NCBI GenBank assembly: GCA_000690595.2
Contig: JHUT02000006.1
Coordinates: 136,575 to 200,574, forward strand
Origin: Natrinema mahii
GTDB taxonomy: Archaea > Halobacteriota > Halobacteria > Halobacteriales > Natrialbaceae
Reading direction: 5' to 3'
DNA length: 64,000 bases
This document shows, one piece after another, positions 8,658 through 17,316 of this stretch (position 1 is the stretch's first letter; each line of letters starts with the position of its first letter). The translations under genes and the position numbers were made by a program. A model generated the notes under the pieces. It made no database searches and was not told where the DNA came from. It saw nothing but the letters and a program-made list of their open reading frames with translations.

Positions 8658-9521
8658 ATGACCGGGCAACGGGCGGCGGCGGAGCCGTACGCGACGCGGT
8701 TCGAGACCGAGGTGACGGCGATCGACGGGCGACGGGTCTGGCTCGAGCGCAGTCACTTCTTCGGGGCGAGTGCGGGCCAACCGGCCGACAGAGGGACGGT
8801 CAGCGATATCACGGTCACCGACGTCGAACTGGTCGACGGCGAGCAGGTCCACGTGCTGGCCGACGCCCCCTCGTTTTCGGTCGGCCACCGGGTTCTCTGT
8901 TCGGTCGACTGGTCCTTTCGGATGTACTGCATGCGGGCTCACACCGCCAGTCACGTCCTGCTCGGGGTCGCCGACCGGTTGCTCGACGACGTCTCCTACG
9001 CGGGTCTCGAGATCGGCCCGGAGACGGTTCGGGTCGACCTCGAGACGGCAGCGACGATCGACGACGAGCGGTTGCTGGAACTCGACGAGGCGGTCAACCG
9101 CGTAGTCTGGGAGTCCCGGCCGGTGTCGTGGGACGACGAGCCGGTGTCGGCGGTCCGCGAGCGCGAGGCCGTCGTCTTCGACGACCACGCCGACGACGCC
9201 GCCGTGGAGAAAGGGCGCGTCCGAACCGTCGCTATCGCGGACGAGAAGGACCGCCAGCGCACGGGCCGGTTCACCGCGACGACCGGCTCGCCGGAGCCGT
9301 GGGACGCGCGGGTCTGCGGCGGGACTCACGTCCGCAACACCCGCGAGATCGGCCCCGTTACGATACTTGGAACCGCGAGTCCCGAGGAGGACGTGACCCG
9401 GGTCGAACTCGCCGTCGGCCCGGCGGCGATCGAACGGCGAACGGCCGAAAAGCGGGCCGCCTTCGCCGCGATGGAAGCGACCGACGCCGCCCTCGAGGAC
9501 GTACCCGACGACCTCGAGTAG
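8658..9521 (+). CDS. alaX: alanyl-tRNA editing protein AlaX
   Basis: Free-standing homologue of the AlaRS editing domain; it hydrolyses mischarged Ser-/Gly-tRNA(Ala). The zinc ligands are visible as HTASH (HxxxH, about residues 95-99) and CGGTH (CxxxH, about residues 218-222). The N-terminal beta-barrel motif RSHFFGASAGQPADRGTV corresponds to the GGQxxDxG element. 287 residues is the long-form size without an aminoacylation domain. It lies 77 bp after the MBF1-like gene on the same strand. Confidence 0.9.
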   Translation: MTGQRAAAEPYATRFETEVTAIDGRRVWLERSHFFGASAGQPADRGTVSDITVTDVELVDGEQVHVLADAPSFSVGHRVLCSVDWSFRMYCMRAHTASHVLLGVADRLLDDVSYAGLEIGPETVRVDLETAATIDDERLLELDEAVNRVVWESRPVSWDDEPVSAVREREAVVFDDHADDAAVEKGRVRTVAIADEKDRQRTGRFTATTGSPEPWDARVCGGTHVRNTREIGPVTILGTASPEEDVTRVELAVGPAAIERRTAEKRAAFAAMEATDAALEDVPDDLE

Positions 9522-9727
9522 TAGCCGATACTGACGCCGCCTGTCGTATTTTCGCTATCATACATGATTAGAGAATTCACTTGGGACAGTATGTGACTGA
9601 AGCTACAAATGGGTCTGAAACGTTCTTTCCCGTTTACACTAACATACGGATACCATCCATCATGGATCGGTGGGATAGTATAATAATACTGCACCAGTGA
9701 TTTTTACTGCCAGACCGTACGTTATAT

Positions 9728-10954
9728 ATGGTCGAAATATCGCGTCGGAGGGCGGCATTACTGCTTGGTGGTGGTGGCGTACTGGGCTACGGAACGCTCG
9801 CCATCACAGGTGGCGTCGGTTCGAATGAGCCGTCGGTACCGAACTCCATCCCAGTAGACGGGTGCAGTGAGCGAGCGGCTTGGCCGACTCTCCAGCGCGA
9901 TCCAAAACGAAATGCTGCCATCGACCAATCGATGACGCGTCAGCCCGCGTTGCGAAGCGAAGGGGAGCCTGTAAATTCTATTTCGGGACGGGCAATGGTG
10001 GTTTGCACCGACGAGTACGTTATTTGGCATCTCGAGCAGGGAAAGACCGTTCATCGGTATCATACGCCGTCGGGTAGGGTTGACTCACTCTCGCTGCAAT
10101 CCAGGTTACGTGTCTATCCGGCAATCCACTGCTCGCTGTTGGGAGTCCACACGAAATCAGCAGTGTACTGGATCGATATCGATGAGTGGAACATCGTCTC
10201 GAAGACATCCGCGAGTACACCGCTCATGGACGTGCTTGTTGACGACGACTTCGCCTATCTTCAACTCGGCGGCGGAATCCAGACGTTTGCGGTCGACACG
10301 GGCGAGCCGGCGTGGTCGTTCGAACCCGAGTGGACGGCAGTCGGTATCAGCAGCTCGGACGAGAGGGTTTTCGTGATCGACGCTACCGCGGGCGAGGGCG
10401 GGACGCTCACTGCCCTCGAGAAGGGAACGGGGGAGATCCGCTGGACGACCGACGTGATCGGCGAAACGTATTCGTCGCCGGTCGTCGGCAACGCCGTCTA
10501 CGTCCTGAACAACGAGGGAACGCTGTACGCGCTCGAGGCGGAAACCGGCGACCTCGAGTGGCGGGAGCGCGTGACCGACACGCCCGACCGGTATACGATC
10601 CCAGCCGTTCGGGACGGGACCGTCTATGTCTCGGACGAGTCCGGCGGACAGACCGTCGCCCTCGACGCCAAAACCGGCGAGCGAACGTGGGAGGCGCCGA
10701 TCCCGCGCGACGACGGAACAGACGAGTCGTCAACGACGCTGTCGGCCCCTGTCTGTACACCCGAGTCAGTGTTGGTCGGGGCTGCACCCGGCGGACTGGT
10801 CGCTCTCTCGCAATCGGACGGCTCCACTCAGTGGCAAGCGTCGTCGCACTCGATCGTCTCGAATCTCGCCATGAACGCGAACGGGGTGTACGCACTCTCG
10901 CCCGACGGGGTGATAGCAGCGACGGACGCCGTTTCGGACGAGTCCAGTACGTGA
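9728..10954 (+). CDS. exported PQQ-type beta-propeller repeat protein
   Basis: A 408-residue protein with a Tat-like start (SRRRAALLLGGGGVLGYG, residues 5-22) followed by repeats of the PQQ-dehydrogenase/BamB blade type: W-x-F/x (AWSF), G-x-I-R-W-T-T, G-D-L-E-W-R, GERTWEAPIP, DGSTQWQA. These form a seven- or eight-bladed propeller, usually a protein-binding scaffold or a quinoprotein domain; the dehydrogenase catalytic residues are not evident. The upstream 200 bp are AT-rich and hold atttttact about 27 nt before the ATG. It is predicted to face the outside. Substrate or partner unknown. Confidence 0.85.
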   Translation: MVEISRRRAALLLGGGGVLGYGTLAITGGVGSNEPSVPNSIPVDGCSERAAWPTLQRDPKRNAAIDQSMTRQPALRSEGEPVNSISGRAMVVCTDEYVIWHLEQGKTVHRYHTPSGRVDSLSLQSRLRVYPAIHCSLLGVHTKSAVYWIDIDEWNIVSKTSASTPLMDVLVDDDFAYLQLGGGIQTFAVDTGEPAWSFEPEWTAVGISSSDERVFVIDATAGEGGTLTALEKGTGEIRWTTDVIGETYSSPVVGNAVYVLNNEGTLYALEAETGDLEWRERVTDTPDRYTIPAVRDGTVYVSDESGGQTVALDAKTGERTWEAPIPRDDGTDESSTTLSAPVCTPESVLVGAAPGGLVALSQSDGSTQWQASSHSIVSNLAMNANGVYALSPDGVIAATDAVSDESST

Positions 10955-11048
10955 ACCGGCCAGGATACTCCGTTCCGTCCGGCACGACTGCGCAACCCCG
11001 CCCACCGCAGGTGACAGTTATTACTACCGTGCGAGTGAACGTCCGACT

Positions 11049-12287
11049 ATGGGAGTCGATTACTCGAGGCTGCACGACCCGAACGCCGAGTACACGATGC
11101 GGGACCTCTCGGCGGAGACGATGGGCGTCACGCGCGAGCGCGGTGGCGGGCGCGATGTCGAGATCACTGACGTCCAGACGACGATGGTCGACGGCAACTT
11201 CCCGTGGACGCTCGTGCGGATCTATACGGACGCGGGGATCGTCGGCACCGGCGAGGCCTACTGGGGGGCTGGCGCGCCGGAACTGATCGAGCGGATGACG
11301 CCGTTCCTGCGGGGGGAGAACCCGCTGGACATCGACCGGCTGACCGAACACCTCGTCCAGAAGATGTCCGGCGAGGGCTCGATCGGCGGCGTCACCGTCA
11401 CCGCGATTTCGGGCATCGAGGTCGCCCTGCACGATCTGGCCGGGAAAATCCTCGAGGTGCCGGCCTACCAGCTGCTGGGCGGCAAGTACCGCGACGAGGT
11501 CCGGGTCTACTGCGACTGCCATACAGAAGAGGAGGCGGACCCGATCGCCTGTGCGGACGAGGCCGAGCGCGTCGTCGAGGAGTTGGGCTACGACGCCCTG
11601 AAGTTCGACCTCGACGTGCCCAGCGGCCACGAGAAAGACCGCGCGAACCGTCACCTCCGCGCGCCGGAGATCGAACACAAAGCCTCGATCGTCGAGGCAG
11701 TCACCGAGCGCGTTGGCTCGCGCGCCGACGTGGCCTTCGACTGTCACTGGAGCTTCTCGGGCGGTAGCGCCAAGCGACTCGCGAAGCGCCTCGAGGAGTA
11801 CGACGTCTGGTGGCTCGAGGACCCCGTGCCGCCGGAGAACCACGACGTGCAACGCGAAGTCACGCAGTCGACGACGACGCCGATCACCGTCGGCGAGAAC
11901 GTCTACCGGAACCACGGCCAGCGCCGCCTGCTCGAGGAACAGGCCGTCGACATCATCGCGCCGGACATGCCGAAAGTCGGCGGGATGCGCGAGACGCGCA
12001 AGATCGCCGATCTGGCGGACATGTACTACGTCCCGGTCGCGATGCACAACGTCGCCTCGCCGGTCGCGACGGTCGCCAGCGCCCACGTCGGCGCGGCGAT
12101 TTCGAACGCCTTGGCCGTCGAGTACCACTCCTACGAACTCGGCTGGTGGGAGGACCTGGTCGAGGAGACGGTCATCGAGGACGGCTCGATCGAGGTCCCC
12201 GAGGAGCCCGGCCTCGGCGTCACGCTCGACATGGACGCCGTCGCGGAACACGCGGTCGAGGGCGAGGACATCTTCGACGAGGCCTGA
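11049..12287 (+). CDS. mandelate racemase/muconate lactonizing family enzyme (gluconate dehydratase-like)
   Basis: Enolase-superfamily enzyme of 412 residues, closest in character to haloarchaeal D-gluconate/sugar-acid dehydratases that feed the semi-phosphorylative Entner-Doudoroff route. A capping domain (residues 35-150) is followed by a TIM barrel with KFDLD (about residue 182), metal-binding acids in FDCHW, WLEDPVPP and VGEN, and the general-base histidine in AMHN (about residue 335). The ATG at 11049 is 95 bp behind the beta-propeller gene. A paralogue lies at 17317, which shares the same KFDLD, DCHW and LED signatures. The substrate is inferred, not shown. Confidence 0.82.
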   Translation: MGVDYSRLHDPNAEYTMRDLSAETMGVTRERGGGRDVEITDVQTTMVDGNFPWTLVRIYTDAGIVGTGEAYWGAGAPELIERMTPFLRGENPLDIDRLTEHLVQKMSGEGSIGGVTVTAISGIEVALHDLAGKILEVPAYQLLGGKYRDEVRVYCDCHTEEEADPIACADEAERVVEELGYDALKFDLDVPSGHEKDRANRHLRAPEIEHKASIVEAVTERVGSRADVAFDCHWSFSGGSAKRLAKRLEEYDVWWLEDPVPPENHDVQREVTQSTTTPITVGENVYRNHGQRRLLEEQAVDIIAPDMPKVGGMRETRKIADLADMYYVPVAMHNVASPVATVASAHVGAAISNALAVEYHSYELGWWEDLVEETVIEDGSIEVPEEPGLGVTLDMDAVAEHAVEGEDIFDEA

Positions 12288-12357
12288 TCCCGCGCCCGGT
12301 TTAGCGGCTGCTCGTGCCGGCTCCCGTTTTATGTCGCTCGTCGGGGTGGCTACCCGC

Positions 12358-13500
12358 GTGCCACCGAACGAACGGACGCGACGACGGTTCCTGCGGACGG
12401 CTGGAACGATCAGCACCATCGCGGCGCTGGGCCTCGGCGGGACGGGAACCGGCGCTGCACAGAACGACGGCGACTCGAGCGCGTCGGGCGACGGCCCCGA
12501 CGTCGACAGCGAGTACGCGGCGGTGTACGAGGCGGTGATCGACTCCGTCGTGCTGGTGTCCGTCGCCGGAACGGACGCCCCAGGCGGCGGGCGAGGCGGG
12601 ATCGGTACCGGATTCGTTCTGGAGAACGGGTACGTCCTGACGAACAACCACGTCGTCGAGGCCGCGCGCGAGGGTGAGATCGAACTCCAGTTCAACGACG
12701 GCGAGTGGCGGACGGCCTCCGTCGTCGGCACCGACGTCTACAGCGATCTCGCCGTCCTCGCGGTCGAGGACCTGCCCGAGATCGCCGACGGTCTCTCGCT
12801 GGCCGACGCGGAGCCGGTGATCGGCCAGGAGGTTCTCGCGATCGGCAATCCGTTGGGCCTCGACGCCTCCGTCTCACAGGGGATCGTCAGCGGGCTCGAT
12901 CGGGCGCTCCCCAGCCCGACCGGGTTCTCGATCCCGGCCGCAATCCAGACCGACGCGCCGATCAACCCCGGCAACAGCGGCGGGCCGCTGGTGAGCCTCG
13001 ACAACGAGGTGCTGGGCGTCGTCTTCGCCGGGGCCGGCCAGACCATCGGCTTCGCGATCTCCGCACAACTGGCGACCCGCGTCGTCCCCGCGCTCATCGA
13101 GGACGGCAACTACGACCATCCCTACATGGGAGTCGGGGTCCAGCCGGTCGGCCCGAGCATCGCCGAGGAGATCGGTCTCGAGGAGGCGACCGGCGTGCTG
13201 GTCGCCGAGGTCGTCCCGAACTCCCCCGCGGACGGCGTCCTCGAGCCGGCGGTAACGGGACGGCCCGAAACGGGCGACGTGATCGTCGCCATCGAGGGGA
13301 CGCCGATCCCCACGCAGGACCAACTCTCCTCGTATCTCGCGCTCGAGGCGTCGCCGGACGAGACGGTCGCGGTCGAGGTCGTCCGCGACGGCGAGCGGGG
13401 GACCGTCGAGCTGACGCTCGGCACCCGCCCGGAGCCGGATCGGCCGCGGCCGCCGATCCCGGGCGGGCCGGGCCAACGACCGCCGGGGCCCCGACCCTGA
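12358..13500 (+). CDS. HtrA/DegP-type serine protease, Tat-exported
   Basis: Trypsin-fold protease plus PDZ domain that degrades or chaperones damaged proteins outside the membrane. The Tat signal RTRRRFLRTAGT is at residues 6-17. The catalytic triad is complete: His98 (TNNHVV), Asp130 (YSDLAVL) and Ser207 (NPGNSGGPL). The PDZ-like domain runs from about residue 245 to 365 and the tail is proline/glycine-rich. I prefer the GTG at 12358, which puts the twin arginines near the N-terminus and lies about 28 nt after a cgttttatg box; an in-frame ATG at 12331 is the alternative. The frame stays open far upstream, but that is antisense-like overlap with the dehydratase gene. Confidence 0.9.
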   Translation: MPPNERTRRRFLRTAGTISTIAALGLGGTGTGAAQNDGDSSASGDGPDVDSEYAAVYEAVIDSVVLVSVAGTDAPGGGRGGIGTGFVLENGYVLTNNHVVEAAREGEIELQFNDGEWRTASVVGTDVYSDLAVLAVEDLPEIADGLSLADAEPVIGQEVLAIGNPLGLDASVSQGIVSGLDRALPSPTGFSIPAAIQTDAPINPGNSGGPLVSLDNEVLGVVFAGAGQTIGFAISAQLATRVVPALIEDGNYDHPYMGVGVQPVGPSIAEEIGLEEATGVLVAEVVPNSPADGVLEPAVTGRPETGDVIVAIEGTPIPTQDQLSSYLALEASPDETVAVEVVRDGERGTVELTLGTRPEPDRPRPPIPGGPGQRPPGPRP

Positions 13501-13590
13501 TCGCCGTCGATCGCCGTCGCACACGGCCGACTCGAGTCCAGCACTGCCGTTTCCGGACCCGTCCCGTCGCGATCGGCGACTCGTCCGCCC

Positions 13591-13806
13591 TCACTCCGCC
13601 TCGGTCTCGCCTTCCGCCTCCTCGGCCTCACCTTCCGCCTCTTCGAGGGTCTCCGCGTCCTCGCGAGGCGCGTTCTGCGTCCCGAGGGCACCGTCGCCGT
13701 CGTCGACCTCGTCGGGATCGCGGTCGATCCGCTCAAGTTCGTCTTCGATCTCGGCTTCTCGTTCGGCCTCGTACTCGTCGGTTCTGTCGGTGTCGTCGTC
13801 GGCCAT
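13591..13806 (-). CDS. small highly acidic protein
   Basis: 71 residues (ATG at 13806) with almost nothing but Asp, Glu, Ala, Arg and Thr; repeated EAEGEAEEAEGETEAE at the end. It is probably unstructured and binds nothing recognisable. It is divergent from secE, with about 155 bp between the two starts. The composition is extreme even for a haloarchaeon, so it may be a real small protein or a chance frame; the clear ATG and full use of the frame up to the stop support the former. Confidence 0.45.
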   Translation of the reverse strand: MADDDTDRTDEYEAEREAEIEDELERIDRDPDEVDDGDGALGTQNAPREDAETLEEAEGEAEEAEGETEAE

Positions 13807-13930
13807 GCGGCGGCGCTTGGCGGTCGAGCGGTTTGGATGCGGGGCCGTCGAGTGCAACGTCGATGGCGGCCTCGAGTCGGCCCGCCGAGCGGGGTCGATC
13901 GTGGCAACCCTTCGGCTGACACGAAAGACA

Positions 13931-13939
13931 GATAAAAGA
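13931..13939 (+). promoter_or_regulatory. TATA-like box of secE-spt5
   Basis: gataaaaga is centred 28 nt before the secE ATG, consistent with a leaderless secE-spt5 transcript. Confidence 0.55.
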
Positions 13940-13962
13940 CCCCGCGCTGTGAATAGACAGAT

Positions 13963-14142
13963 ATGGACGTTCCCTACGACCTCACCTCGTACGTTCGGGT
14001 GTTGAAAATGGCGACGACACCCACGACCGAGGAGTTCCTCCAAGTGTCGAAGATCGCCGGTGCGGGGATCTTCCTGGTTGGCCTCGTCGGCTTCATCATC
14101 GGCGCGATTATGCTGTTCATCTCGGGCGGTGGTGGCATCTAA
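13963..14142 (+). CDS. secE: preprotein translocase subunit SecE/Sec61 gamma
   Basis: A 59-residue protein, too short to stand out as a long frame but clear on reading: an amphipathic N-terminal helix ([20 protein letters not shown]), then a single membrane helix ([20 protein letters not shown]) and a glycine-rich tail. This is the classic archaeal SecE that clamps SecY in the protein-conducting channel. Its stop overlaps the next start as TAATG, so spt5 is translationally coupled, the conserved archaeal order. Confidence 0.92.
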   Translation: MDVPYDLTSYVRVLKMATTPTTEEFLQVSKIAGAGIFLVGLVGFIIGAIMLFISGGGGI

Positions 14143-14579
14143 TGGGGATCTACGCTGTCAAAACGACGGCGAGTCAGGAACGGACCGTCGCCGACATGAT
14201 CATCAACCGCGAGGAACCGGAGATCCACGCGGCGCTGGCCCCCGACTCGCTGACCTCCTACGTGATGGTCGAAGCCGAGGGCGACGCCGTCCTCAACCGC
14301 GTCCTTGAGGACATTCCCCACGCCCGCAGCATCGTCCCCGGCAAGTCAGACATTTCGGAGGTCGAACACTTCCTCTCGCCGAAGCCGGACGTCGAGGGGA
14401 TCGCCGAGGGCGACATCGTCGAACTCATCGCCGGTCCGTTCAAGGGCGAGAAGGCACAGGTACAGCGTATCGACGAAGGCAAAGACCAGGTGACCGTCGA
14501 ACTGTACGAGGCGACGGTCCCGATTCCGGTGACGGTGCGGGGCGACCAGATTCGCGTGCTGGATTCCGACGAGCGGTAG
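14142..14579 (+). CDS. spt5: transcription elongation factor Spt5 (NusG family)
   Basis: A 145-residue elongation factor that binds the RNA polymerase clamp and promotes processivity. Residues 1-82 are the NGN domain ([17 protein letters not shown]...) and residues about 88-145 the KOW domain ([20 protein letters not shown], then [15 protein letters not shown]). The ATG overlaps the secE stop. The last 69 bp plus the stop are duplicated downstream at 14696, see the repeat entries; the gene itself is intact. Confidence 0.95.
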   Translation: MGIYAVKTTASQERTVADMIINREEPEIHAALAPDSLTSYVMVEAEGDAVLNRVLEDIPHARSIVPGKSDISEVEHFLSPKPDVEGIAEGDIVELIAGPFKGEKAQVQRIDEGKDQVTVELYEATVPIPVTVRGDQIRVLDSDER

Positions 14580-14595
14580 CGAGTCGGTTCGCTCG
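14511..14595 (+). repeat. direct repeat copy 1 (3' end of spt5)
   Basis: 85 bp identical to 14696-14780. It covers the last 69 bp of spt5, including the stop, and 16 bp after it. The perfect match means a recent duplication. Confidence 0.95.
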
Positions 14596-14629
14596 GCGCG
14601 AGCGGAGCGAGCGCCGAGGATGTTTTATA

Positions 14630-14691
14630 CTAAATTTTGCGAGGAGCGGTAGCCGATGCGAAGCGAGGCTACCCGACGACGTAAAATTTAG
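14630..14691. repeat. 62-bp inverted-repeat element between the two spt5-end copies
   Basis: The outer arms ctaaatttt (14630-14638) and aaaatttag (14683-14691) are perfect 9-bp complements; inside, ggtagcc (14648-14654) pairs with ggctacc (14667-14673). A nested hairpin like this can be a miniature element or a transcription terminator for secE-spt5. Its insertion with flanking duplication favours a mobile or recombination origin. Confidence 0.7.
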
Positions 14692-14695
14692 GAGC

Positions 14696-14780
14696 GCGAC
14701 GGTCCCGATTCCGGTGACGGTGCGGGGCGACCAGATTCGCGTGCTGGATTCCGACGAGCGGTAGCGAGTCGGTTCGCTCG
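14696..14780 (+). repeat. direct repeat copy 2 (non-coding remnant of spt5 end)
   Basis: Exact 85-bp copy of 14511-14595, now without the upstream part of the gene. It is not translated as part of a plausible frame. Confidence 0.95.
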
Positions 14781-15110
14781 AGGCGAGCGCTGCGAGGGCC
14801 TCGGAACGCGACCGGGGAGGAACGACCGCGAGCAGCGAGCGTCGTGGACGGTTTCGATTCTATTCCGCGAGGTGTGTAACCGATGTACGTGACCGTCGCT
14901 GAACGCTCAACGTCGCAATCGGAACTGGCGAGTCATATCCGTCATCAACCTCAGCCGCGAGGATTCAGCGGCCGTGAAACCGACCGGCGACAGATCGCTG
15001 CGGGCCGATCATCCGGCCTGTAATAAAAAGACTCGGTTCCGAAGAGAAAGCGGTAACGACGGACGCGAGAAAGAATATGTTGTTCGCTACCACAACGCGA
15101 ACGATACTCA

Positions 15111-15914
15111 ATGAGTCACGAGGAACGCGCGGATTCGACTGCGAGGAACAGCGATACGACGACGCTCTCGCGACGGCGACTGCTGCGGACGACGGCGGCG
15201 ACGGTCGTCGCCGGGACCGGGCTGAGCGTCGCGTCGGGGTCGGTCGCGGCCGACACCGACGAGATCATGGAAGTCGATTTCCGGGACGGCACGCCGAGCA
15301 TCGACGACGCGCCCCAGAACGAGGACGAGGTCGTCTTCAGCGTCCACGGCTATACGGGATCCTCGGAGAGCGTAAGTCTGGCCGCGACCTTCCAACAGAC
15401 CGCCAGAGACCTCGGCTATACCGAGACCGTGACCGCGGTCACGTGGGACGACAGCGGCCTCCCCTGGTCGGCCGAAGCGAGCGCTCGAGACACCGGCGAC
15501 GCGTTCGCCGCCTGGCTCGGCGACTACAAGACCGCCAACCCGGACACGACGATCCGCATCCTCGGCCACTCGATGGGCGGGATCGTCCAGATGGAGACGC
15601 TCGCGGCCATCGGCGGCGACTTCGCCGTCACGACGGCCGACAGCATCGGCTCCTACGAGGTGGACGACGCCCCCTGTGAGGGCGGGGACTTCTCCGACGC
15701 CATCGAGTCCTCGGCCGGCGAGGTCCACAACTACTACTCGACCAACGACAGCATCGCCCGACTCGGGAGCGGCCCGGCCGACTGCGGCGGCTGGTTCTCC
15801 GACGGGGAGACGGCGAGCAACTACGCGGACGTCGACGTGAGCGACGCCGTTCCCGACCACACGTCCTACAAGGAGAGCTCCGGCTGCGTCTCGGCGATCA
15901 TCGACAACTACTGA
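15111..15914 (+). CDS. secreted alpha/beta-hydrolase, lipase-like
   Basis: A 267-residue Tat-exported hydrolase. The signal LSRRRLLRTTAATVVAG is at residues 19-35 with cleavage probably after SVAA. Catalytic Ser154 lies in GHSMGG, with Asp213 (TNDSI) and His250 (PDHTSY) in the right order for a lipase/esterase fold, and the oxyanion strand HGYTGS is at residues 79-84. Three cysteines (189, 225, 259) in the mature part could form a disulfide outside the cell. Likely cleaves an ester outside the membrane; the substrate is not evident. It follows a 530-bp gene-free stretch and starts a region of its own. Confidence 0.86.
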   Translation: MSHEERADSTARNSDTTTLSRRRLLRTTAATVVAGTGLSVASGSVAADTDEIMEVDFRDGTPSIDDAPQNEDEVVFSVHGYTGSSESVSLAATFQQTARDLGYTETVTAVTWDDSGLPWSAEASARDTGDAFAAWLGDYKTANPDTTIRILGHSMGGIVQMETLAAIGGDFAVTTADSIGSYEVDDAPCEGGDFSDAIESSAGEVHNYYSTNDSIARLGSGPADCGGWFSDGETASNYADVDVSDAVPDHTSYKESSGCVSAIIDNY

Positions 15915-15980
15915 CGGCGCTGCGACGCGACTCGAGCGGCCGACGAGAGAGGACGGCGGAGACGAGGACGACGTTCGTCG

Positions 15981-16268
15981 TTACCGCTTCAGTTCGGTCG
16001 CGATCGCTTTCATGTCCGCGACCGATTCGATCTCCTCGAGCAGTTCCTCGCGTTCCCGGACCGCTTCGGAGCTGGCGCCGTAGGCGCGGACGTACTCGGC
16101 GCGGCTGTGTTCCGTGAAGGCGTGTCGGATCGCGAGGTAGCCGTCGGGGACGACGGTGCCACAGACCTTACACTCGCGGCGCTGGTGTTCCGTCGCCTGA
16201 TGGACGACGGCCGACTCGACGTCTTCGAAGACCGATCCACAGCCGTCGATTCCGCATTCCCAGGCCAT
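15981..16268 (-). CDS. small double C2H2-type zinc-finger protein (DUF7565-like)
   Basis: 95 residues with two zinc fingers of the form C-x4-C-x12-H-x4-H (CGIDGC ... HQATEH) and C-x2-C-x12-H-x4-H (CKVC ... HAFTEH), then a charged helix (REREELLEEIESVADMKAIA). Probably binds DNA, RNA or a protein partner. Such small zinc-finger proteins are numerous in haloarchaea and mostly uncharacterised. It converges on the lipase-like gene. Confidence 0.75.
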   Translation of the reverse strand: MAWECGIDGCGSVFEDVESAVVHQATEHQRRECKVCGTVVPDGYLAIRHAFTEHSRAEYVRAYGASSEAVREREELLEEIESVADMKAIATELKR

Positions 16269-16405
16269 TCGATACCGGAACTCGCACGGCCGCCCTAATC
16301 ATCCTTTCGCAGCCGAGTCCATCGGTCGGAAGACACGTATCCGAGCGGCCGCCGAATCAGAATTCATAACTCGGCTGTCCCGAAAGTGGGGGGCGTGATC
16401 GAGGA

Positions 16406-17158
16406 GTGACGTACCGAGTCGACCCCCACGTGAAGGTGCTGACCGATCGCGTCGTCGAACGGGCGAAGCGGGCCGACCTCGATGCGATCGTCTACGCACC
16501 GCATTTCACCCGACTCCCGGAGATCCGCGAGCGGGCGGCGGCGTACTCCGACGACGACCTGCTGGTGATCCCCGCCCGCGAGGTGTTTACCGGGACGTGG
16601 CGGAACCGCAAACACGCCCTCGCGTTGGGCCTCGAGGAACCGGTTCCCGATTTCATCCCGCTCGAGACGGCGATGGCCGAGTTCGAGCGCCAGGGGGCGA
16701 CGGTCCTCGTCCCGCATCCGGAGTTCGCGAACGTGAGCCTCGCCGAGGCGGATCTGCGACGGTACGCCGACGTGATCGACGCCGTCGAAATCTACAACTC
16801 GCGACATTTCCCGTGGGACAACCGACGCGCCCGTGACCTCGCCGATTCCCTCTCGCTGCCGCCTTTCACGTCGTCGTACGCACACCTCCCGCGGTCCGTC
16901 GGGGTCGCACACACCGCCCTCGAGGCCGCCATCGAGACGGAAGCCGACCTCCTCGAGGCGCTCGAGGACGGGGTCGCCCGTCGCGTGGTCTACGACAACG
17001 GGCCGTATCGCTGGTCGACGACCGCCTCGGAACTCGGCCATCTCGTCTACGAGAACACCTGGAAGAAAGTCGACCGGCTCTTCCTCTCGGGGACCGAGCC
17101 GACCCATCCCCACCACATCGCCTACGACGGTCGCTTCGACGACGACGCCGTCTATTAG
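16406..17158 (+). CDS. PHP-domain metal-dependent phosphoesterase-like protein
   Basis: A 250-residue protein with the PHP fold: YRVDPHVK (residues 3-10; the usual DxHxH has lost its second His to Lys), then IVYAPHFTRL, VIPAREVFTG, VLVPHPEF (about residue 98), and IYNSRHFPWDNRR. The metal site is thus partly changed, although the later His/Glu residues remain. PHP proteins hydrolyse phosphoesters; the substrate is unknown here. The GTG at 16406 is the first usable start, with GGAG just before it. Confidence 0.75.
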   Translation: MTYRVDPHVKVLTDRVVERAKRADLDAIVYAPHFTRLPEIRERAAAYSDDDLLVIPAREVFTGTWRNRKHALALGLEEPVPDFIPLETAMAEFERQGATVLVPHPEFANVSLAEADLRRYADVIDAVEIYNSRHFPWDNRRARDLADSLSLPPFTSSYAHLPRSVGVAHTALEAAIETEADLLEALEDGVARRVVYDNGPYRWSTTASELGHLVYENTWKKVDRLFLSGTEPTHPHHIAYDGRFDDDAVY

Positions 17159-17316
17159 TACCGCTCGGGCCGCGTGTCCTCCGCCACCGACGCTCGAGCC
17201 GGTGGTTTGACGTGTGGCCGTGTGTCAGTACTTCTCACGATGTCCTCGAGGTTCCGTTCCACCGCGCTGTCGTCCACTTCAGAAATCGACACTGCCGTCG
17301 ACAGGGGTGACAGACG

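Larger units (their letters stand above)
14580..15110. other. intergenic region with duplication and hairpin element
   Basis: 531 bp without a gene. It holds the second copy of the spt5 end, a 62-bp inverted-repeat element between the copies, and then about 330 bp of ordinary GC-rich sequence leading to the lipase-like gene. I see no open frame with haloarchaeal codon use. Confidence 0.8.

Noticed and set aside
10407-12731. A 774-codon minus-strand frame
   Set aside because: Antisense of the beta-propeller, dehydratase and HtrA genes; no motif, a typical GC-rich shadow.
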